Positions 33,749 to 42,027 of a stretch of 42,071 bases of DNA are shown piece after piece (within the stretch, counting starts at the first letter, position 1; every line of letters begins with the position of its first letter). The notes beneath the pieces were generated by a model, which worked only from the letters and a program-made list of their open reading frames with translations, was not told where the DNA came from and searched no databases. Made by a program: the position numbers and the translations under genes. The stretch lies in the NCBI GenBank assembly GCA_019116285.1, contig DXBX01000051.1:1-42071 (forward strand), read 5' to 3'. The stretch is from Candidatus Bacteroides merdigallinarum. Lineage in GTDB: Bacteria; Bacteroidota; Bacteroidia; Bacteroidales; Bacteroidaceae.

Positions 33749-34744
33749 ATGAATAAGTTCAAATTAATAAGGAAAATGCAGGGACTCACTTTAGACGAAG
33801 TCGCGACACGTTTGAATGGAGTGGTAACCAAACAGGCCATATCCAAATACGAACGAGGACTGATGTCCCCCTCACCTCCAGTATTGGCAGCCCTTCAAAA
33901 ACTCTATGGCATCTCTTCTACGGAACTTTCCCTACCTGTTCATATCATAACGAACTGGAACTTCAGAAGAGGACGTTTGCTATCAGCCAAGACGGAAGCA
34001 GCCATACAAAGCGAAATAATCTGCGCTTTAGAACATCATCTTTCCGATGAAGTCAGCCTAGCACTAGAACTACCATTCAAAAGGCCTTTCCCAAAGAACT
34101 ATCCGGTGACATTGGACAACATGGAAAAAGCAGCCTTGACAATCCGACAGAAATGGAACTTGGGAATGGATTCCATTCCCTTCGTTTGCAGAATGTTGGA
34201 GCGAGTTGGCATCAAAGTTTTGGAACTTGACATAGATGAAGACATAGATGGACTAAGCGGATGGGCCAACGAAAAAATACCATTCATCGCCTTGAAAAAG
34301 AATGTAAAAGTAGAGCGCAAGCGATTCACTGCCCTTCACGAACTTGCTCATCTGCTATTTCCAGCCTTGGAGAATTGTCCGGGAAAAGCAAAAGAAAGGC
34401 TTTGTCATCGTTTTGCATCGGCTCTGCTTTTCCCTCGCGAAGCCTTTCACCGACATATCGGTATAAGACGATCAACTTTTGTCTTGGAAGAACTGATAGC
34501 ATTGAAATTGGTTTATGGGATGTCTATTGCCGCTCTTGTACATCGCGCCAGAGATTTAGAAGTCATTACGGAGGATTATTACAATCACCTATTCAACGAC
34601 GCAATAAATCACAACCGTATGGAAGAGGGCTGGGGGGATTATCCCTTGGTGGATGCCCCAGGAAGAAAGATGGAGTTTCTATATAGACAAGTAGCAGAGG
34701 AAGGAAAGGAAGAATGGGAAAAAATGAACTTAAAATTATTATAA
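33749..34744 (+). CDS. XRE-family regulator fused to an ImmA/IrrE-type metallopeptidase (COG2856)
   Basis: 331-residue protein. Residues 4-60 form a Cro/C1-type HTH (IRKMQGLTLDEVATRLNGVVTKQAISKYERG...). The C-terminal half is a zinc metallopeptidase of the ImmA/IrrE (M78) type: HELAH at 197-201, and a downstream ExxxxxFAxxLLFP motif with E216 as likely third ligand; the usual Asn of that motif is His220. In relatives, the peptidase cleaves or inactivates a repressor after stress such as DNA damage or a phage signal. Here both parts are in one chain. It starts at the operator-rich promoter and ends 22 bp before cas12a, so it is the first gene of the cas operon. A role in controlling cas expression is inference. 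Confidence 0.88.
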   Translation: MNKFKLIRKMQGLTLDEVATRLNGVVTKQAISKYERGLMSPSPPVLAALQKLYGISSTELSLPVHIITNWNFRRGRLLSAKTEAAIQSEIICALEHHLSDEVSLALELPFKRPFPKNYPVTLDNMEKAALTIRQKWNLGMDSIPFVCRMLERVGIKVLELDIDEDIDGLSGWANEKIPFIALKKNVKVERKRFTALHELAHLLFPALENCPGKAKERLCHRFASALLFPREAFHRHIGIRRSTFVLEELIALKLVYGMSIAALVHRARDLEVITEDYYNHLFNDAINHNRMEEGWGDYPLVDAPGRKMEFLYRQVAEEGKEEWEKMNLKLL

Positions 34745-34766
34745 ACCATTTTATCAATAATAAATT

Positions 34767-37700
34767 ATGAAGAGATTTAGAGAATTCACCAACTTGTATC
34801 CAATCTCAAAGACCTTGAGATTTAGTTTGATTCCGGTAGGGAAAACGATGGAACACATCATTGCCAGCGGTTTACTGGAACAAGACGAACACCGTGCAAA
34901 CAGCTATGAGAAGGTCAAAAAAATCATAGACCGATATCACAAATGGTACATTGAAAACACGTTAAAAAACTTCCGTCTGAAATATACAGACGAGGGACAT
35001 CATGACTCACTGGAAGAATACTATACCTTCTATATGGCTGGGAGTAAAGAGGAAACCCAACAAAAGCTATTTGATAATATCCGAGAGAATTTACGGAAAC
35101 AAATATCCGAGAGACTAACCAACAACGAACAATTCAAACGAATTGGAAAACAACAACTCATAAAAGAGGACTTATTACACTTTGTCACTTCTCCAGAAGA
35201 AAAAGCCTTAGTCTCTGAATTCAAGGATTTCACAACCTATTTCACAGGTTTCCATGAAAATCGACGGAATATGTATGTTGCAGATGCCAAATCCACAGCT
35301 ATTGCCTACAGACTGATCCATGAGAATCTACCCAAATTCATAGACAACATACAAGTTTTCGACAAAGTAGCCACAACTATCATAGCAGATAACTTTCAAA
35401 CAATCTATACACATTTTGCAGAATACTTGAATGTATGCGAGATAAACGAGATGTTTCGCTTGGACTATTTCAACACATTATTGACCCAATCACAAATAGA
35501 TGCTTACAATGCAGTGATTGGTGGCAAAGTATTAGAAGACGGGAGCAAAGTGCAAGGCTTGAACGAGTATATAAATTTGTACAACCAACAACAAGTAGAC
35601 AAGCATGACAGACTTCCTCGTTTCAAGCCCTTATTCAAGCAAATTCTGAGTGACCGCGAAACGCTTTCTTGGCTTTCAGAAGAATTTGATTCGGATGAAA
35701 AGCTCTTGAATGCCGTCCGTCAGTATTTTGAAGATACAAATAAATTATTATCCAATGAACCCACAGAAGAAGAGGCCTCATTAAAACAATTATTGGAGAA
35801 GATTACTGATTACAACTTGCAAAAGATCTATATATGCAATGATTTGCAGTTGACAGACATATCCCAAAAAATATTTGGAGATTGGAGCATCATCAGACAG
35901 GTTTTTGCAGAGGATTTCGAACGCAACAATCCTCCCAAAAAGAGAGAATCCAAAGAAAAATACGAAGAACGTAAAGAAAAGTCGCTAAAAGCATGCAGAG
36001 TGTTATCCATAGCAGAGATTGATGAAAAACTTGATCTGTCCGGAAAGCCTTCCGAACAAAGAGTCAGATGCCATTTTAGTCAATTAGGAAAAGAAGAAAA
36101 CGAAAATGGGCAGTCTGAAAATTTATTCGATCGTATAGCCAAACAGTATGAAGAGACTAAAGATTTGCTCTATACACCTTATCCCAAAGACAAAAACCTG
36201 ACACAAGACAAACTAAATACAGAAAAGATCAAGAATCTACTTGATGCGGTCAAAGACTTGCAATACTTTGTCAAACCTCTTTTAGGTAAAGATACAGAAT
36301 CGGACAAAGATGAGAAATTCTATGGCGAATTCATTCCCATGTGGGAAGAATTAGACAAGATTACTCTGCTTTACAATAAAGTTCGCAACTATCTGACACG
36401 TAAGCCCTACTCCGTAGAAAAGATTAAGCTAAACTTTGAGAATTCCACATTGATGGATGGTTGGGATGTAAACAAAGAAAGCGATAATACGACTGTCATC
36501 TTACGAAAAGGGGGATTGTACTATCTTGCTATTATGAACAAACATCATAACCAAGTATTCAAACCTAAAAACACACCTTCCTCTGGCGATTGCTATGAAA
36601 AAATGGTATACAAACTACTCCCCGGAGCCAATAAGATGTTGCCCAAAGTCTTTTTCTCCAAATCACGAATAAACGAATTTAATCCTAGCGCCAGTATTTG
36701 TGAAAATTATGACAAAGGTACACATAAGAAGGGCCCCAATTTCAGCCTAAAGGATTGTCACGACTTGATAGACTTCTTCAAAGCATCCATCAACAAACAC
36801 GAAGATTGGAACAAGTTTGGCTTCCATTTTTCCGAGACTGAATCTTATCAAGATTTGAGCAATTTTTATAGAGAGGTAGAACAGCAAGGATATAAAATAT
36901 CCTTTTGCAAAGTCTCTGAAAATTACATTCACCAATTAGTTGATGAGGGGAAAATTTATCTATTCAAAATTTACAACAAAGATTTCTCTCCATACAGCAA
37001 GGGCACTCCCAATATGCATACCATTTATTGGAAAATGCTGTTCGATGAGCGCAACTTAAAGGATGTGGTTTTTAAACTAAATGGGCAAGCAGAAGTATTT
37101 TTCCGCAAAGCCAGTCTAAAATATGAGCATCCTACTCACCCTGCAAGAATACCTATTACCAATAAGAACTCAAATGCGATAAAAAAAGAAAGCGTGTTTG
37201 AATATGACTTGATAAAGAATAAACGCTATACCGTGGACCATTTTCAATTTCACGTACCGATTACGTTGAACTTCAAGAGTCGAGGTAGCAACAACATCAA
37301 CCCTATAGTGAATGAATATATCCGCAATACGGAAGACATTCACATCATTGGCATTGACCGAGGCGAGCGCCATCTACTATACTTGACTCTGATAGATAGC
37401 CATGGCAACATCGTAGAGGGACAACAGTTCTCTTTAAACCAGATAGGCAATACCAATTATCACACTTTGCTGGAAAAACGGGAAGATGAACGCACCAAAG
37501 CCCGCCAAAGTTGGCAATCCATTGAGAACATCAAGGAGCTAAAAGAGGGTTATATGAGCCAAGTGATACACAAGATTGCTGAAATGATGGTTACTTACAA
37601 CGCCATTGTAGTATTAGAAGATTTGAATATGGGATTCAAACGTGGGCGCCAGAAAGTAGAAAAGCAAGTCTATCAAAAGTTTGAAAAAATGCTGATAGAC

Positions 37701-38537
37701 AAGCTAAATTATTTGGTAGACAAGAAAAAGGACATATCGGAAAGCGGAGGCGCACTACATGCCTATCAATTGACCAATAAGTTTGAAAGTTTTCAGCAAA
37801 TGGGAAAACAAAATGGATTCTTATTCTACGTACCGGCATGGAATACAAGTAAAATAGATCCTGTAACAGGATTCGTCAACCTATTTGACACACGATATGA
37901 ATCCGTAGAAAAAGTGCGTGCATTCTTTGAGAAGTTCGACCAGATTGGATATAATGCGGAAAAAGATTGGTTTGAATTTGCTTTTGATTATGACAAATTT
38001 ACCCTTAAAGCAGAAGGAACTCGCACACAATGGGTAATTTGTACCTATGGTTCAAGAATCGAAACTTTCCGGAATCCGGAAAAGAAGCAAAATTGGGATA
38101 GCAAAGAAGTAAATCTGACTGAAGAGTTCAAGAAGCTGTTCCAAGTTTATGGCATCACCCTAGGCCCAAATATGAAAGAGGACATCGTTCGGAGGACGGA
38201 AAAACCATTCTTTTATAACGATAGTATGGATAAGGATGCTTCCATGGGTTTGCTTCAGTTGTTCAAATTAACTTTGCAAATGCGCAATAGTATTGCCAAC
38301 TCAGAAATCGATTACTTGATTTCGCCTGTGGCGGATGAAAGCGGCCATTTCTTTGATAGCCGTGTGGCTGGAGATAAATTGCCCCAAAATGCAGATGCCA
38401 ATGGCGCATACAATATTGCCCGGAAAGGATTGTGGGTGGTCGAACAAATCAAACATTGCGAAAATCCCCAAAAGATCCGTCTGGCCATCTCAAACAAAGA
38501 GTGGCTTCAATTCGTACAGAACAAAAAACAGTCATAA
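34767..38537 (+). CDS. cas12a: Cas12a (Cpf1), type V-A CRISPR effector nuclease
   Basis: 1256-residue RNA-guided DNA endonuclease, normal length for Cas12a. RuvC-I has D864 (IGIDRGERH), RuvC-II E951 (VVLEDLNMGFKRGR), RuvC-III D1210 (NADANGAYN); the Nuc-domain arginine is R1173 (LQMRNS). Pre-crRNA processing residues are kept at H791, K800 and K817, aligned by motif with LbCas12a H759, K768 and K785. PAM-contacting motifs GWDVNKE (K570) and KMLPKVFF (K627) are intact, so a T-rich PAM is expected. It is directly followed by cas4, with zero gap. No frameshift or lost catalytic residue is seen. Codon and base use are more AT-rich than the genes before 33.5 kb. Confidence 0.99.
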   Translation: MKRFREFTNLYPISKTLRFSLIPVGKTMEHIIASGLLEQDEHRANSYEKVKKIIDRYHKWYIENTLKNFRLKYTDEGHHDSLEEYYTFYMAGSKEETQQKLFDNIRENLRKQISERLTNNEQFKRIGKQQLIKEDLLHFVTSPEEKALVSEFKDFTTYFTGFHENRRNMYVADAKSTAIAYRLIHENLPKFIDNIQVFDKVATTIIADNFQTIYTHFAEYLNVCEINEMFRLDYFNTLLTQSQIDAYNAVIGGKVLEDGSKVQGLNEYINLYNQQQVDKHDRLPRFKPLFKQILSDRETLSWLSEEFDSDEKLLNAVRQYFEDTNKLLSNEPTEEEASLKQLLEKITDYNLQKIYICNDLQLTDISQKIFGDWSIIRQVFAEDFERNNPPKKRESKEKYEERKEKSLKACRVLSIAEIDEKLDLSGKPSEQRVRCHFSQLGKEENENGQSENLFDRIAKQYEETKDLLYTPYPKDKNLTQDKLNTEKIKNLLDAVKDLQYFVKPLLGKDTESDKDEKFYGEFIPMWEELDKITLLYNKVRNYLTRKPYSVEKIKLNFENSTLMDGWDVNKESDNTTVILRKGGLYYLAIMNKHHNQVFKPKNTPSSGDCYEKMVYKLLPGANKMLPKVFFSKSRINEFNPSASICENYDKGTHKKGPNFSLKDCHDLIDFFKASINKHEDWNKFGFHFSETESYQDLSNFYREVEQQGYKISFCKVSENYIHQLVDEGKIYLFKIYNKDFSPYSKGTPNMHTIYWKMLFDERNLKDVVFKLNGQAEVFFRKASLKYEHPTHPARIPITNKNSNAIKKESVFEYDLIKNKRYTVDHFQFHVPITLNFKSRGSNNINPIVNEYIRNTEDIHIIGIDRGERHLLYLTLIDSHGNIVEGQQFSLNQIGNTNYHTLLEKREDERTKARQSWQSIENIKELKEGYMSQVIHKIAEMMVTYNAIVVLEDLNMGFKRGRQKVEKQVYQKFEKMLIDKLNYLVDKKKDISESGGALHAYQLTNKFESFQQMGKQNGFLFYVPAWNTSKIDPVTGFVNLFDTRYESVEKVRAFFEKFDQIGYNAEKDWFEFAFDYDKFTLKAEGTRTQWVICTYGSRIETFRNPEKKQNWDSKEVNLTEEFKKLFQVYGITLGPNMKEDIVRRTEKPFFYNDSMDKDASMGLLQLFKLTLQMRNSIANSEIDYLISPVADESGHFFDSRVAGDKLPQNADANGAYNIARKGLWVVEQIKHCENPQKIRLAISNKEWLQFVQNKKQS

Positions 38538-39113
38538 ATGATTAGTGGGGAAGATTATATTCCTATTTCACTCTTGAATGATTTCATCTTTTGTCCGTAC
38601 TCCATATACTTGCACAGCGTGTATATGGAGGCGGACGAAGGATTATATCAAGCCTATCCGCAAACCAAAGGGAAAATTGCACACGAATCAATAGACCGAA
38701 AAACCTATAGCAGCAGGAAGAAAGATATCGTGTCATTACCTGTTTGTTCGGAAAGTCTAGGGTTAATGGGGAAAATAGATATTTATAAAGGAGACGAGAA
38801 ACTGTTAATGGAAAGGAAATACTCCATTAAACAGATATTCAGGGGACAATTATACCAACTATGGGCACAATATTATTGTATGAAGGAAATGGGATATGAA
38901 GTCGACAAGCTGGCTTTTTATGAAGTCGCAACCAAGAAAATCATTCCCATACAAATTCCGAGTTCCTCTGAACGTATGGAATTGGAATCTATCATCAAAA
39001 AATTCCTCAGTTTCTCCCCCAACACTCAAATCATAACAAATAAGAACAAATGTGCACACTGCATCTATTGCAATCTGTGCGATAAAATCTTTAAAGAAAA
39101 TGTTTACACATAA
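38538..39113 (+). CDS. cas4: Cas4, CRISPR adaptation exonuclease
   Basis: 191-residue PD-(D/E)xK nuclease with an iron-sulfur cluster; it trims new spacers and selects PAM-adjacent ends with Cas1-Cas2. Visible features: Cys19 in FIFCPYSIYLH and a C-terminal run Cys172, Cys175, Cys178, Cys181 for the cluster; the RecB motifs GKIDIYKGDEKLLMERKYS and QLYQLWAQYY. The ATG follows the cas12a stop directly, and its end overlaps cas1 by 14 bp. Confidence 0.96.
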   Translation: MISGEDYIPISLLNDFIFCPYSIYLHSVYMEADEGLYQAYPQTKGKIAHESIDRKTYSSRKKDIVSLPVCSESLGLMGKIDIYKGDEKLLMERKYSIKQIFRGQLYQLWAQYYCMKEMGYEVDKLAFYEVATKKIIPIQIPSSSERMELESIIKKFLSFSPNTQIITNKNKCAHCIYCNLCDKIFKENVYT

Positions 39114-40077
39114 AGATATCGAAGTAAGAACTATTTTCGTCCTCAACTGTTTGGAACAAGAACGTCGTTTACGCGTCCAAGCTGGGGAATTGTTGCTGGA
39201 AGAAATAACAGAAGAAAAAAATAATACTCTAACCAAGTTCCCCTTTCAAAAGATATTGGCTCTATTTATTATTGGACATATCACGATAACAACGCCCTTG
39301 ATAGAAAAATGCAGAAAATTTAACGTAGCCTTAGTAGTTATGAAGCCCAATCTGAGACCTGTGTTTTATTGGTCAGATACAGCAGAAGGCAACTATTTGC
39401 TAAGAAACAAACAACACAGTTTCGCAGAAGATGATCTTTCCGTAGCACGTGTCTTGATAGCCAATAAAATAAGCAATCAGCTACGCTGCTTGGAAAAGAC
39501 TCGAAAGAAAGATGAAAAGACACTCAATGCCACTCTGCAGTGTAAAAACGCTCTGCAAATCATCTCCACTGCCAAAGACCACGCCTCATTGCTTGGTCTT
39601 GAAGGTTCTACATCCAGAATATATTTTTCTGCCTATTTTCAACATTTGGAATGGATAGGGCGAAAACCTCGAATCAAATGTGATGTGATAAATGTTGTTT
39701 TAGACATTGGATACACAATTCTATTCAATTTCATTGAATGTTTTGTACGAATGTTTGGCTTTGACCTATATGTAGGTGTATATCATCGACTTTGGTTCAA
39801 ACGTAAATCCTTGATTTGCGATTTAATGGAACCTTTCCGCTGTCTAATTGACCATACTGTCTTATTAGCATTCAACAGAAAACAAATCTCAAAGCGAGAT
39901 TTTGAATTCACAAAAGGAGAATACCGCCTAAAGTTAAATAAGTCCGCAGATTATTACAAGCTATTCTATAATATCTTGATAGAGAAGAAAATGGACATCT
40001 TTAACTATATACAAAAGTATTACCGGTGTTTCATGGCAGAAAAGCCAATGGATTCGTACCCTAAATATCTATTCTAA
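39100..40077 (+). CDS. cas1: Cas1, CRISPR integrase
   Basis: 325-residue integrase subunit that inserts new spacers at the leader-repeat junction. Likely metal ligands are E168 (LGLEGSTSR), H229 (VGVYHR) and E244 (CDLMEPFR). ATG 39100 gives MFTHKDIEVRTIFVLN, the expected N-terminal beta start; the frame extends to 39052 but only over the cas4 Cys cluster. It overlaps cas4 by 14 bp and cas2 by 1 bp (TAATG). Confidence 0.96.
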   Translation: MFTHKDIEVRTIFVLNCLEQERRLRVQAGELLLEEITEEKNNTLTKFPFQKILALFIIGHITITTPLIEKCRKFNVALVVMKPNLRPVFYWSDTAEGNYLLRNKQHSFAEDDLSVARVLIANKISNQLRCLEKTRKKDEKTLNATLQCKNALQIISTAKDHASLLGLEGSTSRIYFSAYFQHLEWIGRKPRIKCDVINVVLDIGYTILFNFIECFVRMFGFDLYVGVYHRLWFKRKSLICDLMEPFRCLIDHTVLLAFNRKQISKRDFEFTKGEYRLKLNKSADYYKLFYNILIEKKMDIFNYIQKYYRCFMAEKPMDSYPKYLF

Positions 40078-40346
40078 TGTTAGTTATTAGTTATGACATA
40101 GCCGATGATCTGAAACGATCACGTTTCGCCCGCATGCTAACCAAACATGGGGCCATCCGTCTTCAATATTCCGTATATGAAATAGTCAATACCAAACGGG
40201 TAACAGATAATATCCAAGAAAAGATTAAAAGCTTTGCCAAACACTTCAACCCTTCCGATAGTGTGATCATTTTCGAAATTTCACGCGATAAACTTATTAA
40301 GTTCGGAAATGCCATCCACAGAGATGAGAATATTGTATTTTTATAA
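40077..40346 (+). CDS. cas2: Cas2, CRISPR adaptation protein
   Basis: 89-residue ferredoxin-fold protein forming the core of the Cas1-Cas2 complex. It starts MLVISYDIADDLKRSRFARMLTKHG with the conserved Asp at the end of strand 1 (D7) and the usual QYSVYEI strand. It shares one base with the cas1 stop and is the last gene of the operon, 173 bp before the array. Confidence 0.96.
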   Translation: MLVISYDIADDLKRSRFARMLTKHGAIRLQYSVYEIVNTKRVTDNIQEKIKSFAKHFNPSDSVIIFEISRDKLIKFGNAIHRDENIVFL

Positions 40347-40519
40347 TCTCCCAAACAAACAACATCAGTACCATATATTCAAACAGTCTTGAAACATTAG
40401 TTTGATTATGAACACATTAGTTTTTTACTCAAAAATAGGGGGGGGTGAAAAATATTTTCTATTTAATACGGTAATCTCTTGGTCTATTGAAATATATACA
40501 TTACCTTTGCAAAGCATCT
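40347..40519 (+). promoter_or_regulatory. CRISPR leader
   Basis: AT-rich non-coding segment between cas2 and the first repeat. It contains a duplicated CATTAGTTT (40395 and 40415, 20 bp apart), a run of eight G (40438-40445), and a promoter near its end. Intact repeats adjoin it, while the far end of the array carries a truncated repeat, which fixes the direction of growth. Confidence 0.85.
40478..40509 (+). promoter_or_regulatory. Promoter of the CRISPR array
   Basis: CTTG (40478-40481), a 20-bp gap and TACCTTTG (40502-40509) match the Bacteroidetes promoter. Transcription would start around 40515, only a few bases before the first repeat at 40520. Confidence 0.7.
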
Positions 40520-41944
40520 GTCTAGAATGATAAAACAATTTCTACTATTGTAGATAATACGTTCTATAACGGGCGCAGTGTTCGTCTAGAATGATAAAAC
40601 AATTTCTACTATTGTAGATATTTTTCAACCTCAACAAACTTTCCTTGTCTAGAATGATAAAACAATTTCTACTATTGTAGATGAGAAAGGTCTGCAGGGG
40701 TCTGTTATGGGGTCTAGAATGATAAAACAATTTCTACTATTGTAGATTCGGCCTTTTTGTCCGTCGTACCCGGGGTCTAGAATGATAAAACAATTTCTAC
40801 TATTGTAGATGGCAATTGCGCGTAATAACCATAGTAACGTCTAGAATGATAAAACAATTTCTACTATTGTAGATGTCTGCTCCTTTTGACGGGCTCGGAG
40901 AGTCTAGAATGATAAAACAATTTCTACTATTGTAGATATAGACACCAGCGTTTGCTCCTATCACGAGTCTAGAATGATAAAACAATTTCTACTATTGTAG
41001 ATTAACCGATGATGACCACAATGTAACCAGGTCTAGAATGATAAAACAATTTCTACTATTGTAGATGAGAAAGTAGAGCGTCCAGATGCAATGCCGGTCT
41101 AGAATGATAAAACAATTTCTACTATTGTAGATAAAAATGATAAGATTATGGATACGAAGGTCTAGAATGATAAAACAATTTCTACTATTGTAGATATTCT
41201 GTAGCATTGCAAAGTCTTTCGGCGTCTAGAATGATAAAACAATTTCTACTATTGTAGATATGATTGACGAGCGCGGACACTGAGTGATGTCTAGAATGAT
41301 AAAACAATTTCTACTATTGTAGATTAGAACAAAGAGACAGGTGTTTGGTGCTGTCTAGAATGATAAAACAATTTCTACTATTGTAGATCATGCTCTTTTA
41401 CTTCTTCCGTGGTCATATGTCTAGAATGATAAAACAATTTCTACTATTGTAGATGGACTGCCTTGTCGAAGTAGAATCCAGGTCTAGAATGATAAAACAA
41501 TTTCTACTATTGTAGATCCGGAGCGTTTTACGACTACGGCGTGGACGTCTAGAATGATAAAACAATTTCTACTATTGTAGATTCCATAAACCCGGAAGAA
41601 AGCGTTCCCTGTGTCTAGAATGATAAAACAATTTCTACTATTGTAGATTCCTTGCTGTGATGGTGTCGATATGGTTGTCTAGAATGATAAAACAATTTCT
41701 ACTATTGTAGATAGGGTAGATAGTATATACCCCCGTAACAGTCTAGAATGATAAAACAATTTCTACTATTGTAGATCCCGGAAACTCCCGACTATCTTAT
41801 TAACTAGTCTAGAATGATAAAACAATTTCTACTATTGTAGATTATACTTCTTCGTTGACTTCAACTTTATGGTCTAGAATGATAAAACAATTTCTACTAT
41901 TGTAGATCCAGTAGCGGTCGTATGGATTCTGATTGTCTAGAATG
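40520..41944 (+). CRISPR. Type V-A CRISPR array: 22 full repeats, 22 spacers, truncated last repeat
   Basis: The 36-bp repeat begins GTCTAGAATGATAAAAC and ends AATTTCTACTATTGTAGAT. All 22 full copies look identical. The 3' part forms the Cas12a crRNA hairpin (TCTAC, loop TATT, GTAGA), so the guide strand is plus and each crRNA is repeat end plus the following spacer. Repeats start at 40520, 40584, 40647, 40712, 40775, 40839, 40902, 40967, 41031, 41097, 41160, 41224, 41289, 41353, 41419, 41482, 41547, 41613, 41677, 41741, 41807 and 41872. Spacers are 27-30 bp. The final copy (41935-41944) keeps only the first 10 bases. No spacer is repeated, and none matched the rest of the window by eye. Confidence 0.99.
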
Positions 41945-41991
41945 CATATTCCGGCGGATACCCGTTCAGCATTTCCGGTGATATCCGTTCA
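41944..41991. repeat. Imperfect tandem duplication beyond the array end
   Basis: Two adjoining units, 25 bp at 41944-41968 and 23 bp at 41969-41991, both of the form GCAT(A)TTCCGG...GATA(C)CCGTTCA. They begin where the last repeat breaks off. They are not related to the CRISPR repeat. Confidence 0.75.
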
Positions 41992-42019
41992 CTCCCCAGT
42001 TAGTATTCAGTATCGTTGG

Positions 42020-42027
42020 CAAAGTTA
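42020..42027 (-). promoter_or_regulatory. Possible minus-strand -7 box (TAACTTTG) facing the array
   Basis: TAACTTTG on the minus strand in GGCAAAGTTAAT matches TAnnTTTG. If active it would transcribe toward the array end. No -33 box or gene supports it. Confidence 0.3.

Noticed and set aside
34767..38537. Treating the effector as a new Cas12 subtype
   Set aside because: RuvC, Nuc, PAM-contact and crRNA-processing motifs, the repeat hairpin and the cas4-cas1-cas2 order are all standard type V-A.
39052..39099. Earlier ATG start for cas1
   Set aside because: The extra 16 residues only translate the cas4 cysteine cluster in another frame; ATG 39100 gives the usual Cas1 start.
40683..41096. Two spacers (40683 and 41067) share their first seven bases, GAGAAAG
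   Set aside because: The rest of the spacers differ; a seven-base match among 22 spacers can arise by chance.
40545..41207. Minus-strand open frames across the array encoding repeated IYNSRNCFIILD segments
   Set aside because: They are translations of CRISPR repeats and spacers; no promoter or protein family supports them.
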